From M2408 sp040386975 (GTDB lineage: Bacteria > Bacteroidota > Bacteroidia > Flavobacteriales_D > Crocinitomicaceae): a stretch of DNA of 64,000 bases. Where the stretch lies: positions 124,001 to 188,000 of the forward strand of contig JAZKEO010000002.1 in NCBI GenBank assembly GCA_040386975.1, in the 5' to 3' direction. Under the pieces are notes generated by a model. That model saw only the letters and a list, made by a program, of their open reading frames with translations. It was not told the origin of the DNA and ran no database searches. Shown here piece after piece: positions 24,576 to 33,292 of this stretch (within the stretch, counting starts at the first letter, position 1; each line of letters opens with the position of its first letter). The translations under genes were made by a program, and so were the position numbers.

Positions 24576-25169
24576 ATGAAAGCATTTATTTTAACAATCG
24601 TATTTTTCTTTGTCGCAATTTTTAATCAAGATTTTCTTGCTCAAAAAAATCATCATCATAAAAAACACAATTCACACGTAAAAATTGTGAAAGTAAAGCA
24701 CACTAATCACCACAAACATAATTATTATCGCAAAAATTGTGTCATTGTTAGACATAGAAAAATGAATACCTGTGCAATTTTACCAACTGGACATGCTGTG
24801 ATTGTTTTTAAAGGAAATAACCATTATTATCACAATGGATTTTATTACAGAAATGTAAATAACTCCTTTCATTTACTTCCTCCCCCTTTTGGTCTGAGAA
24901 TTGCAGTTTTGCCTTTTGGTCACACAAAAATTGTTTTTGGTACAAGACCTCATTACTATTACAAAGGAGTTTATTACCGACAAATTGACAATGAATTTGA
25001 AGTTGTTGAACCTGAAATTGGAACCTTAGTACCCGAATTACCAGAAGATAATGTCGAAGAAGTCACCATTGACGGTGAAAATTATTATGAGTACGATAAT
25101 TACTTATACAAAACAAAAGTGACTACTGAAGGTGTAAAATATGAAGTTGTTGGGAAATTAGAAGAATGA
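24576..25169 (+). CDS. Secreted His/Tyr-rich protein, DUF6515-like
   Basis: A 197-residue protein with a signal peptide (about 1-22, ending FLAQ), then a very histidine- and lysine-rich stretch (about 23-52). Two copies follow of a module of the form LPxGHxxIVF-(x)n-HYYYxGxYYR. The PPPFGLRIAVLPFG and PEIGTLVPELPE segments separate them. The module resembles DUF6515-type periplasmic proteins. The acidic C-terminus repeats a variant (GENYYEYDNYLYK). Cell-surface or periplasmic role and metal binding are possible but unproven. Confidence 0.7.
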   Translation: MKAFILTIVFFFVAIFNQDFLAQKNHHHKKHNSHVKIVKVKHTNHHKHNYYRKNCVIVRHRKMNTCAILPTGHAVIVFKGNNHYYHNGFYYRNVNNSFHLLPPPFGLRIAVLPFGHTKIVFGTRPHYYYKGVYYRQIDNEFEVVEPEIGTLVPELPEDNVEEVTIDGENYYEYDNYLYKTKVTTEGVKYEVVGKLEE

Positions 25170-25201
25170 AACTATTTGTCATATTATCTTTCGGGAGGAG
25201 C

Positions 25202-26323
25202 TTACTTTATTAATTTTTCGATCTCCTCCCAAACTTTTTCTGCAGCAAGATCCCAAGAAAATAATTTACTTCGCTCTAAGCCTTTTTCACTTAAAATCTT
25301 TCTTAAATTTCCATCTAAATAAATTTTTTCCATCGCATCAGCAATTTCTTCAATAGAAAATGGATTAACTAAAATTCCAGCGTCTCCAACAATTTCTGGT
25401 AATGAAGTTAAATTTCCCGAAATGATAGGAACTCCTGATTTCATAGCTTCAACTAAAGGAATTCCAAAACCTTCAAAATATGGAACGTAAGTTAAACAAG
25501 ATGCTGCGGCCATAACTTTAGTTAATTCATCAAAATTAAGATGTCCCGTAAAGTGTACGCTTTTTGAAAGCTCATCAGAAATTTTAAAACTTAATCCTGT
25601 TTTTTTCCATAATTGTTCTCCAACAATTACCAAATCAAAACCTTCGGGAAATTTATTTTTATAGATGCTAAAAGCTTCGATTAATCGATTGATGTTTTTT
25701 CTTGGATGAAGTGACCCAACGAATATAAAATACTCTCTTCCAGATGTATATCGGTTTTTAACGGCTAGTAAACCTTTATTATCTAAAGGAGAAAAAAGGT
25801 TAGAAGCTCCATTCCAAATTACTGAAATTTTACTTTCAGGTAAATTATAAGTCTGACAAAGATCTTCTTTTGAATAATTCGAAACTGTAACAATTTTATT
25901 AGCCTTTTTTGCAAACTTTGGAAAAAAGTATTTTAAGTATTTCCTTGCAGAAAATGGGATATCATTTGGATAATGCTCAAAATTTAAGTCATGAATAGTG
26001 GCAATCTGTGGAATCTTTGTCTTTAAAGAAATGTAGCCATCAGGAGAAAAAAACACATCTATTTTATACTTTTTTAATGCTTTCTTAATTGAAAATTCAA
26101 ACCACCAGTAAAACAAAAAAGGATGTCTTGCTGGAGGAAATAGTACAACGGGAGTTACATTTTCACCAAAAATAAAACGCTTATCAAAATCTCTATCGAA
26201 AAAAAATATAAATTCGTGTTCAGGATGATTTTCTACCAAACGCTTTGTAATCTCATAAGAATACCAACCAAAACCTTCCATTTTATTTGGAAGAAGAAAA
26301 CGTGTATTTATTGCTATCCGCAT
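25202..26323 (-). CDS. Glycosyltransferase, GT4 family
   Basis: The start is set at the ATG at 26323 (MRIAINTRFL), the typical GT4 N-terminus; 24 further upstream codons look like leader. The 373-residue enzyme has the GFGWYSYEITKRL substrate loop, TIHDLNFEHYP, TVSNYSKEDL, donor-domain FVGSLHPRKNINRLI and the catalytic-region EGFGIPLVEAMKSG. It resembles mannosyltransferases of the WbaZ/MtfB kind. It stands alone between two small secreted genes and a zinc-ribbon gene, so its glycan cannot be inferred. Confidence 0.88.
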   Translation of the reverse strand: MRIAINTRFLLPNKMEGFGWYSYEITKRLVENHPEHEFIFFFDRDFDKRFIFGENVTPVVLFPPARHPFLFYWWFEFSIKKALKKYKIDVFFSPDGYISLKTKIPQIATIHDLNFEHYPNDIPFSARKYLKYFFPKFAKKANKIVTVSNYSKEDLCQTYNLPESKISVIWNGASNLFSPLDNKGLLAVKNRYTSGREYFIFVGSLHPRKNINRLIEAFSIYKNKFPEGFDLVIVGEQLWKKTGLSFKISDELSKSVHFTGHLNFDELTKVMAAASCLTYVPYFEGFGIPLVEAMKSGVPIISGNLTSLPEIVGDAGILVNPFSIEEIADAMEKIYLDGNLRKILSEKGLERSKLFSWDLAAEKVWEEIEKLIK

Positions 26324-26554
26324 AAGCTTACAAAGAAAGGTATTTTTTGTAAAAGTAGATTTTTTTATCGAATTTATTTCAAATAATTTAACCAACTGAT
26401 TTATAGTTAGATATTGGTTTAAAACCGTTAATAAACTATTATTTAACTGATTATGAGTAATCTAATTTTCTAAGAATAACTTTATAAAAAATTTGCATAT
26501 CATTTTTTTATTCTTAACTTAGATATACCTTACTAACAAATTAAACCTTTTATT

Positions 26555-27034
26555 ATGCCTTGCTCTTGCAATAAACCTGCTGTTTCTTATGAAACCAAAA
26601 ATACCATACACTTATGTTGCGTATGTGATTCAAAATTATTTGGTCGTTCTGACAAAGTCTTTTGCAATGTAAACTGTAAAAATAAATATCATGCTGAATT
26701 AAGAAGACACAATAAAACAGTTTCAAAAGAAACGATTAAAATTTTGAATAAAAACTACCAAACACTTTGTTTTTTATTAGGGAAAAACTGTTCGAAGTTT
26801 AAAATTAATAAACTCGAATTAGAACGAAAAGGATTCAATTATGAAATTGTTTCTGGATTTAGTCAAACAAAATTCGGATTTAAACTTAAAATTTATGAAT
26901 TTTCACTTTATATTACTCATCATAATCAAGTAATCATTTCTAGAGATTCAGAACAATCCGAAATTTCACCCTTTGTTTATGAAAGATGGGAACGATTTTA
27001 CAAGAATAATGAACATATAAATTCACCAATCTAA
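26555..27034 (+). CDS. Zinc-ribbon protein of unknown function
   Basis: A 159-residue cytosolic protein. A short Cys pair at the N-terminus (PCSCNK) is followed by a zinc ribbon CCVCDSKLF...KVFCNVNCKNKYH (about 25-50). A conserved-looking alpha/beta C-terminal part follows. Similar small proteins occur next to other housekeeping genes in Flavobacteriales. It is five bases upstream of yraN, so the two are co-transcribed. No function is known to me. Confidence 0.7.
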   Translation: MPCSCNKPAVSYETKNTIHLCCVCDSKLFGRSDKVFCNVNCKNKYHAELRRHNKTVSKETIKILNKNYQTLCFLLGKNCSKFKINKLELERKGFNYEIVSGFSQTKFGFKLKIYEFSLYITHHNQVIISRDSEQSEISPFVYERWERFYKNNEHINSPI

Positions 27035-27039
27035 TTTTT

Positions 27040-27393
27040 ATGACAAATCAAGAATTAGGAGTTTACGGTGAAAAACTTGCTCAAGAATTTTTAGCAAAAA
27101 AAGATTTTAAAATTATTGAAACAAATTATCGTTTTTTGAAATCTGAGATTGATATTGTCTGTGAATTTGACAATAAATTAATTGTTGTAGAAGTAAAAAC
27201 TCGCCAAACCGCTGAAATTGGCGAACCTTGGAGGGCTGTTACGAGAGCTAAACAAAGACAAATTATTAAAGTCGCCAACCACTATATCTATCAATTTGAT
27301 ATACATAAAGAAACTCGTTTCGACATCATTTCAATCGTACACAATTCATATCGAACAGATATTGAACACATTGAAGATGCTTTTACTCCTTAA
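27040..27393 (+). CDS. YraN family (UPF0102) endonuclease-like protein
   Basis: A 117-residue protein with a PD-(D/E)xK-type nuclease fold. It has the start GVYGEKLAQEFLAKKDF and the catalytic-type pattern E-I-D-I-V...V-V-E-V-K-T-R (about 36-55). The RAVTRAKQRQIIKVANHYI segment is highly conserved in the family. The biochemical role is unresolved; a Holliday-junction resolvase-like function is sometimes proposed. It is co-directional with the zinc-ribbon gene and tail-to-tail with the thioredoxin gene, three bases away. Confidence 0.9.
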   Translation: MTNQELGVYGEKLAQEFLAKKDFKIIETNYRFLKSEIDIVCEFDNKLIVVEVKTRQTAEIGEPWRAVTRAKQRQIIKVANHYIYQFDIHKETRFDIISIVHNSYRTDIEHIEDAFTP

Positions 27394-27395
27394 TT

Positions 27396-28046
27396 TTAAA
27401 GTTCGCTTTCTAAAAAATCTTTCGCTCGAACGCCAAATTCATTATTTGACCAAGTATAAATTCCATCTTGATTAAGTTTTACAAAAAAAGGAAAACTTCC
27501 GTTGGCTATTTCAATCATTTTACTCAAATTTTGAGCTAGAGAAACCTGAATCTTGGAATTTAACTTAAAGCGATAAGGCTCAATTTGACGATTTTCCGAA
27601 GAACAAACAATGTATTTGATTGTCAAATTAGGATTTCTCTTTTGAAGTAAATTGATTGAATTAATTGTTTCGTGACAATAAGGACAATCGGGAATTGTAA
27701 GTACAACAAAATCAAATTTTTGAAAATCACTTAATGTTTGCTCATTTTTGATTTCTTTACCATTTTTCGAAAAATCTCCCTCATAAATTGGATTTAAAGC
27801 AAAACCAAGTCCAAATGGGAAAATAAAAATGAGAATTAATGCAATTAATCTAATAAAAGGAATTTTTATTATCAATAATCTTCTAATTTTAAACATTAAA
27901 GTAAAACCTAAAATTATAAGTAGAAAATAAGGTGTAATTTTTGAAAAAGTCCATGAAAAATTTAAACTAATAAATAAATCTTCAAGGTTTTTAAAAAATA
28001 AAATAACTGTCGTTAGACAAAGAATCTGAAAAAATATATTTTTCAT
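27396..28046 (-). CDS. Membrane-anchored thioredoxin-fold protein
   Basis: A 216-residue protein with three N-terminal membrane helices (about 1-90) and a thioredoxin-like domain with CPYC (IPDCPYCHET). An upstream in-frame ATG at 28061 directly abuts the T-run of a terminator hairpin, so the ATG at 28046 (MKNIFFQIL) is preferred. The layout suggests a periplasm-facing thiol oxidoreductase fused to a DoxX-like membrane part, as seen in other Bacteroidota. Partner unknown. Confidence 0.75.
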   Translation of the reverse strand: MKNIFFQILCLTTVILFFKNLEDLFISLNFSWTFSKITPYFLLIILGFTLMFKIRRLLIIKIPFIRLIALILIFIFPFGLGFALNPIYEGDFSKNGKEIKNEQTLSDFQKFDFVVLTIPDCPYCHETINSINLLQKRNPNLTIKYIVCSSENRQIEPYRFKLNSKIQVSLAQNLSKMIEIANGSFPFFVKLNQDGIYTWSNNEFGVRAKDFLESEL

Positions 28047-28061
28047 AAAATTTATAAACAT

Positions 28062-28088
28062 AAAAAAAGGAAGCCGAAACTTCCTTTT
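28062..28088 (-). terminator. Terminator hairpin between lipocalin-like and thioredoxin genes
   Basis: On the minus strand AAAAGGAAG, loop TTTCGG, CTTCCTTTTTTT: a 7-9-bp stem with T-run. It terminates the lipocalin-like gene. The thioredoxin gene starts within 16 bases after it and I see no promoter in between, so its expression may depend on readthrough. Confidence 0.75.
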
Positions 28089-28107
28089 AAATAAATAATA
28101 AAATACT

Positions 28108-28482
28108 TTATTTAGGCTCTAAAACAGTTACTACACCGTCACTGTCTTTAAATTCCATTTTCTTTTTCTCATAAGTTGTAACAGTCGTAACATCAGCATC
28201 TGTACCATCAACTACAAGTGTAATTTTTTCATCACCAATTGTATAAGTAAAAGGTATATTAATACTATAACCAGTTCCAGTTGCAGCATAAGTTCCTGTA
28301 CCTTTCAGTTTATCCGTTTTTGCGAAAGTGTATGTTTCAGTTTCATCACTTGCTAATGCTTTACCATCATATGATGTAACTTTCCATTCACCATCTAATC
28401 TTCTGTTAATTTTTGCGTCTTTTGAACATGAACTTGCAACCAAAACTGTTACAGCCAATAATGCAAACAATACTTTTTTCAT
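28108..28482 (-). CDS. Lipocalin-like lipoprotein
   Basis: A 124-residue outer-envelope lipoprotein with lipobox VASSC (C19). It has a short beta-barrel domain with the lipocalin-type start GEWKVTSYDGK (about 32-42) and alternating beta strands rich in Thr. It resembles the small lipocalin-like/DUF families abundant in Bacteroidota. Ligand unknown. It is divergent from the Nfu gene and has a good promoter of its own. Confidence 0.75.
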   Translation of the reverse strand: MKKVLFALLAVTVLVASSCSKDAKINRRLDGEWKVTSYDGKALASDETETYTFAKTDKLKGTGTYAATGTGYSINIPFTYTIGDEKITLVVDGTDADVTTVTTYEKKKMEFKDSDGVVTVLEPK

Positions 28483-28518
28483 AATTTTTAAATTTTGTAA
28501 ATTAATAATTTTAGGTTA

Positions 28519-28548
28519 CGAATATAGAAACTTATTTTTAATAACAAA
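28519..28548 (-). promoter_or_regulatory. Predicted promoter of the lipocalin-like gene
   Basis: On the minus strand TTTG (28548-28545), 18 bases, TATATTCG (28526-28519): one mismatch to TAnnTTTG. It is back-to-back with the Nfu -7 box. Confidence 0.45.
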
Positions 28549-28560
28549 CTTAATTTATAT

Positions 28561-28568
28561 TATCTTTG
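28561..28568 (+). promoter_or_regulatory. Predicted -7 box of the Nfu gene
   Basis: TATCTTTG matches TAnnTTTG and ends 16 bases before the Nfu ATG. No clear TTG is found 19 bases upstream. Confidence 0.45.
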
Positions 28569-28584
28569 TGAAAAATATAAAGCA

Positions 28585-29187
28585 ATGCAAGTTCCTGTTA
28601 CAATTTATGCCGAAATGACCCCAAACCCATCTACTATGAAGTTTGTGGCAAATAAATATCTTCTAATTTCTGGTGAATCTGTTGAATTTAATTCTTTAGC
28701 TGAAGCAAAAGGATTTTCTCCTTTAGCTGAACAGTTATTCCAATTTCCTTTTGTAAAAGGAGTATTCATGGCAAGTAATTTTGTTACAGTAACTAAAACT
28801 GATTCACTTGGATGGGATTTCATTACAATGGAATTACGTGAATTTATCAAAGCTTGGATTGCTGATGGAAAAGATGTTTTAATTCAAATGCCAGCTCCAA
28901 AACCTGTAGAAGTAATTTCTGAAAATAAAGAAGATCAAAAAGTTTATGAGCCTTCTGAATATGACGAAGCTATCGTTTCTTTATTAGATGAATATGTTCG
29001 ACCTGCGGTTGAAAATGACGGTGGAGCAATTGATTTTAGAAGCTTTAAAGATGGCACGGTAACTGTTGTACTTCGCGGAGCTTGTTCAGGTTGTCCTTCT
29101 TCAACTGCAACTTTAAAAGGAGGAATTGAAAACCTTTTAAAACAACATTTACCAGAAGTAAAAGAAGTTATTGCTGAAAACGCTTAA
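28585..29187 (+). CDS. Nfu-type iron-sulfur cluster carrier protein
   Basis: A 200-residue protein with an N-terminal Nfu domain (MTPNPSTMKFVANKYL, 11-26) and a C-terminal NifU-like domain. The CxxC motif C167-SG-C170 in RGACSGCPSS holds a 4Fe-4S cluster between two subunits for delivery to target enzymes. The linker is Pro/Glu rich. The AVENDGGAIDF segment is characteristic. It is monocistronic, with its own promoter and a new promoter downstream for the sugar operon. Confidence 0.93.
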   Translation: MQVPVTIYAEMTPNPSTMKFVANKYLLISGESVEFNSLAEAKGFSPLAEQLFQFPFVKGVFMASNFVTVTKTDSLGWDFITMELREFIKAWIADGKDVLIQMPAPKPVEVISENKEDQKVYEPSEYDEAIVSLLDEYVRPAVENDGGAIDFRSFKDGTVTVVLRGACSGCPSSTATLKGGIENLLKQHLPEVKEVIAENA

Positions 29188-29243
29188 ACTTTTTAATTCC
29201 ACAATTTCAACTTATAATACTCAATTTATAAGTATCTTTTTAT

Positions 29244-29251
29244 TACATTTG
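29244..29251 (+). promoter_or_regulatory. Predicted -7 box of the nucleotide-sugar operon
   Basis: TACATTTG matches TAnnTTTG, 28 bases before the aminotransferase ATG. The -33 region is not convincing. Confidence 0.45.
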
Positions 29252-29279
29252 TAGGTTCGCATTTTAAAGTAAAGTTTAG

Positions 29280-30410
29280 ATGAAAGAAATTCAAATGGTC
29301 GACTTAAAGTCGCAATATAAAAAGATAAAATCAGAAGTAGATACAGCAATTCTAAATGTAATTGAAAACGCCCAATTTATTGGCGGCCCAGACGTTTCTG
29401 CTTTTCAATCAGAATTAGAAAATTACTTAAATGTTAAGCACGTTATTCCTTGTGCAAATGGAACAGATGCTTTACAAATAGCAATGATGGCTTTGGGTTT
29501 AAAACCTGGAGACGAAATCATTACGCCTTCCTATACTTATATCGCAACAACGGAAGTTATGGCCTTATTAGGTTTAACTCCTGTTTTCGTTGACGTTGTT
29601 GCTGATACATTTTGCATTGATGTAACAAAAATTGAAGCTGCAATTACATCAAAAACGAAAGCTATAGTTCCAGTTCATTTGTATGGTCAAGCAGCAGATA
29701 TGGATGCTATCATGGACATTGCAAAAAAGCACAATTTATTTGTAATCGAAGATAACGCTCAAGCAATTGGTTGTGATTACACGCACCGTGATGGTTCAAA
29801 ATCAAAAACTGGAACAATCGGAACAATAGGCTGTACCTCTTTTTTTCCATCTAAGAACTTAGGTTGCTATGGTGATGGTGGTGCAATTTGTACCAACGAT
29901 GAAAAATTGGCTATTGTGATGAAACAAGTTGCAAACCATGGACAAACAATTCGTTACCATCATGAAATGGTTGGTTGTAACTCTCGATTAGACACGATTC
30001 AAGCAGCAATTTTGAGAATCAAATTACGCTCTTTAGACGATTATTGCAATGCTAGAAGAAAAGTTGCAGATTATTACGACAACTTTTTGTCAAATATTGA
30101 GGGAATTACGGCCCCATTTAGAGCAAAAGATTCGCGTCATGTTTTTCATCAATACACCATGCAATTAGAAGGAATTGATAGAGACAAATTATCCGAATTT
30201 TTGGCAACAAAAGGAATTCCAAGTATGATTTATTATCCAATTCCAGCACACAAGCAAAAAATGTTCGCCACTTTTAATTGTGAAAATCAAGATTTACCAG
30301 TTACCGATTGGTTGACAAAACGTGTTTTATCTTTACCAATCCACACAGAAATGGAAGAAGAACAATTAATTCACATTTCTACTTCAATTCAAGAATTTTT
30401 AAATCAATAA
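29280..30410 (+). CDS. wbpE: UDP-2-acetamido-3-keto-glucuronate aminotransferase (WbpE-like)
   Basis: A 376-residue PLP enzyme of the DegT/DnrJ/EryC1/StrS family. The product should transfer an amino group from glutamate to C3 of UDP-2-acetamido-2-deoxy-3-oxo-glucuronate. PLP lysine K192 lies in TSFFPSKNLG; PCANGTDALQIAM and NSRLDTIQAAIL match P. aeruginosa WbpE very closely. WbpD-, WbpB- and dehydrogenase-type genes follow in the same operon, which supports the assignment over other sugar aminotransferases. It is the first gene, one base before ugd. Confidence 0.9.
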   Translation: MKEIQMVDLKSQYKKIKSEVDTAILNVIENAQFIGGPDVSAFQSELENYLNVKHVIPCANGTDALQIAMMALGLKPGDEIITPSYTYIATTEVMALLGLTPVFVDVVADTFCIDVTKIEAAITSKTKAIVPVHLYGQAADMDAIMDIAKKHNLFVIEDNAQAIGCDYTHRDGSKSKTGTIGTIGCTSFFPSKNLGCYGDGGAICTNDEKLAIVMKQVANHGQTIRYHHEMVGCNSRLDTIQAAILRIKLRSLDDYCNARRKVADYYDNFLSNIEGITAPFRAKDSRHVFHQYTMQLEGIDRDKLSEFLATKGIPSMIYYPIPAHKQKMFATFNCENQDLPVTDWLTKRVLSLPIHTEMEEEQLIHISTSIQEFLNQ

Positions 30411-30411
30411 G

Positions 30412-31731
30412 ATGAGTAAAATTGCAGTTGTAGGTACTGGATATGTCGGTTTAGTTACTGGTACATGTTTCGCTGAAACAGGAAACCAAGTGATTTGTAT
30501 TGACATTGATGCAAAAAAAGTAGAAAAAATGCGTAATGGAGAAATTCCAATTTACGAGCCGCATTTAGATGTACTTTTTGAAAGAAATATCAAATCTGGA
30601 AGATTATCTTTCACAACAAATTTAGCTGAAGGAATTAAAGATGCTGAAATTATATTTCTAGCTCTTCCTACTCCTCCAGGAGAAGATGGATCGGCTGATT
30701 TATCATACATTTTAGGTGTTTCTGAAGAATTAGGTAAAATTATCACAGATTACAAAGTCATCGTTGATAAAAGTACCGTTCCTGTTGGTACAGCAGAAAA
30801 AGTTCATGCAGCAATTTCCAAAAATTCAAAAATTGACTTTGCCGTAGTTTCAAACCCCGAATTTTTGCGTGAGGGTTTTGCCGTTGACGATTTTATGAAG
30901 CCAGATCGTGTTGTCATAGGCACATCAGATGAAAGAGCAAGAAAAGTGATGGAAAACTTGTACAAACCTTTTGTTCGCCAGGGAAATCCTATCATTTTTA
31001 TGGATGAAAAATCGGCAGAATTAACAAAATATGCTGCAAATTCATTTTTGGCAACAAAAATCACTTTCATGAATGAAATTGCAAATTTCTGTGAATTAGT
31101 TGGTGCTGATGTGGACAAAGTGAGAATTGGAATTGGCTCTGACGATAGAATTGGAAAACGTTTCTTGTTCCCAGGAATTGGCTACGGAGGTTCATGTTTC
31201 CCAAAAGATGTTCAAGCTTTAGTGAAATCCGGTAAAGAACATAATTTTTCATTTGAAATACTAAAATCGGTAATAACTGTTAATGAAGATCAAAAAACGA
31301 TATTAATACCAAAGATTAAAAATTACTTCCGAGGAGATTTGAAAGGGAAAAAAATTGCTCTTTGGGGATTGGCTTTCAAACCTGATACAGACGATATCCG
31401 AGAAGCTCCAGCTTTATATATGATTCAAGATTTACTCCAAGCGGGTGCTGAAATTACAGCTTTCGACCCTGAAGCAATGGAAAACGTAGAAAATTTACTC
31501 GGACATAAAATTGCTTATGCAGAAAATGAATATGACGCTTTGAAAGATGCTGATTGTTTAGTGATTTGTACAGAATGGGGAGTTTTCAGAAATCCAGATT
31601 TTGATAAAGTAAGTTCTCTTTTGAAAGATAAAGTTATTTTTGATGGTCGAAATCTATTCGATTTAGAAGACATGACTCAAAAAGGTTATTTTTACGCCAG
31701 TATTGGTAGAAAATCAAATTCAAACTCATAA
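30412..31731 (+). CDS. ugd: UDP-glucose 6-dehydrogenase
   Basis: A 439-residue NAD-dependent enzyme oxidising UDP-glucose to UDP-glucuronate. Features are the N-terminal VVGTGYVGLVTGTCFAE nucleotide-binding loop, the central domain, and catalytic C262 in GYGGSCFPKD. The C-terminal domain has GLAFKPDTDDIREAP. It is single-type (TuaD/Ugd) and distinct from the second dehydrogenase at 34307. The product can feed the UDP-glucuronate decarboxylase encoded two bases downstream. Confidence 0.96.
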   Translation: MSKIAVVGTGYVGLVTGTCFAETGNQVICIDIDAKKVEKMRNGEIPIYEPHLDVLFERNIKSGRLSFTTNLAEGIKDAEIIFLALPTPPGEDGSADLSYILGVSEELGKIITDYKVIVDKSTVPVGTAEKVHAAISKNSKIDFAVVSNPEFLREGFAVDDFMKPDRVVIGTSDERARKVMENLYKPFVRQGNPIIFMDEKSAELTKYAANSFLATKITFMNEIANFCELVGADVDKVRIGIGSDDRIGKRFLFPGIGYGGSCFPKDVQALVKSGKEHNFSFEILKSVITVNEDQKTILIPKIKNYFRGDLKGKKIALWGLAFKPDTDDIREAPALYMIQDLLQAGAEITAFDPEAMENVENLLGHKIAYAENEYDALKDADCLVICTEWGVFRNPDFDKVSSLLKDKVIFDGRNLFDLEDMTQKGYFYASIGRKSNSNS

Positions 31732-31733
31732 AT

Positions 31734-32720
31734 ATGAAAAGAATTTTAATCACTGGAGCAGCAGGTTTTTTAGGCTCACATTTGTGCGATCGTTTTATCA
31801 AAGAAGGTTATCATGTTATCGGAATGGATAATTTGATTACGGGGAGATTAAGTAATATTGAACATTTGTTCCCTTTAGAAAATTTTGAATTTTACAACCA
31901 CGATGTTTCAAAGTTCATTCATATTCCTGGAGAATTAGATTATATTTTACATTTTGCTTCTCCCGCAAGTCCAATTGATTACTTGAAAATTCCAATCCAA
32001 ACTCTAAAAGTTGGTTCTTTGGGAATTCACAATTGTTTAGGTCTAGCAAAAGCAAAAAATGCTCGTGTTTTAATCGCTTCGACATCTGAGGTTTATGGAG
32101 ATCCAACGGTTCATCCACAAACAGAAGAATATTGGGGAAATGTGAATCCAGTTGGACCACGTGGCGTTTATGACGAAGCAAAACGTTTTCAAGAAGCAAT
32201 GACGATGGCTTACCATACTTTTCATGGTTTAGAAACAAGAATTGTGCGTATATTCAATACTTATGGCCCAAGAATGCGACTAAATGATGGTCGTGTTTTA
32301 CCTGCTTTCATTGGTCAAGCTTTACGTGGTGAAGATATTACCATTTTTGGTGATGGCTCACAAACACGTGCTTTTTGTTATGTTGATGATTTGGTCGAAG
32401 GAATCTACCGCTTACTGATGAGCGATTACGTTTATCCAGTAAACATTGGAAATCCTGACGAAATTACAATCAGTCAATTTGCTGAAGAAATTATCGCTTT
32501 AACAGGAACCGACCAAAAAGTTGTTTACCATGATTTACCAGTTGACGATCCAAAACAGCGTCAACCAGATATCACAAAAGCAAAAGAAATTCTTAACTGG
32601 GAGCCAAAAATCTCTCGCCAAGAAGGTCTAAAAAGAACTTATGCTTACTTTTGTAGTTTAAGTCAAGAAGAATTAAATAAAAAAGAACACAACGATTTCG
32701 ATAAATATACGATAAAATAA
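31734..32720 (+). CDS. UDP-glucuronate decarboxylase (UDP-xylose synthase)
   Basis: A 328-residue extended short-chain dehydrogenase converting UDP-glucuronate to UDP-xylose. Seen are the Rossmann motif GAAGFLGSHL (8-17), STSEVYGDP, catalytic Y146-x3-K150 (GVYDEAKRF), and RIFNTYGPRM. The ASPASPIDY segment is typical of UXS-type enzymes and separates it from plain epimerases. Its stop codon overlaps the next start by one base (TAATG). Confidence 0.93.
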   Translation: MKRILITGAAGFLGSHLCDRFIKEGYHVIGMDNLITGRLSNIEHLFPLENFEFYNHDVSKFIHIPGELDYILHFASPASPIDYLKIPIQTLKVGSLGIHNCLGLAKAKNARVLIASTSEVYGDPTVHPQTEEYWGNVNPVGPRGVYDEAKRFQEAMTMAYHTFHGLETRIVRIFNTYGPRMRLNDGRVLPAFIGQALRGEDITIFGDGSQTRAFCYVDDLVEGIYRLLMSDYVYPVNIGNPDEITISQFAEEIIALTGTDQKVVYHDLPVDDPKQRQPDITKAKEILNWEPKISRQEGLKRTYAYFCSLSQEELNKKEHNDFDKYTIK

Positions 32721-33292
32721 TGGATTATTTCGCTCACGAATCAGCATATATTGATGACGGTTGTACAATCGGAAAAGGGACAAAAATTTGGCATTTTTCT
32801 CATATTATGTCAAATTGTACTCTTGGCGAAAACTGTAACATTGGTCAAAATGTAGTCATTTCTCCAGAAGTAATTTTAGGTAAAAATGTGAAGGTTCAAA
32901 ACAACGTTTCCATTTATACAGGTGTGATTTGTGAAGACGATGTTTTTTTAGGTCCTTCGATGGTTTTTACTAATGTTATCAACCCTAGAAGTGCCGTAAA
33001 CCGTAAAAACGAATATGCCAAAACAATCGTTAAACGTGGGGTAAGTATTGGTGCAAATGCAACAATCGTTTGTGGTCACGACATTGGTGAATTTGCCTTT
33101 ATCGGTGCTGGAGCTGTTGTTACAAAACATGTTCCTTCTTATGCTTTGATGGTTGGAAATCCAGCACGTCAAATGGGTTGGATGAGTGAATTTGGTCAAC
33201 GTTTAGAATTTGATTCAACAGGAATTGCTCTTTGCAAAGAATCAGGAGAGAAATATCAATTAATAAATAATTTAGTTAGTAAAATTTCATGA
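32720..33292 (+). CDS. wbpD: UDP-sugar N-acetyltransferase (WbpD-like)
   Basis: A 190-residue left-handed beta-helix acetyltransferase built from hexapeptide repeats. The product should acetylate the C3 amino group of the sugar made by the WbpE-like enzyme, giving UDP-2,3-diacetamido-2,3-dideoxy-glucuronate. The GxIWHFSHI start (KIWHFSHIM), NVSIYTGVICEDDVFLGPS and NPRSAVNRKNEY match WbpD-type proteins well. It overlaps the upstream gene by 1 base and the downstream one by 4 (ATGA). Confidence 0.92.
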   Translation: MDYFAHESAYIDDGCTIGKGTKIWHFSHIMSNCTLGENCNIGQNVVISPEVILGKNVKVQNNVSIYTGVICEDDVFLGPSMVFTNVINPRSAVNRKNEYAKTIVKRGVSIGANATIVCGHDIGEFAFIGAGAVVTKHVPSYALMVGNPARQMGWMSEFGQRLEFDSTGIALCKESGEKYQLINNLVSKIS

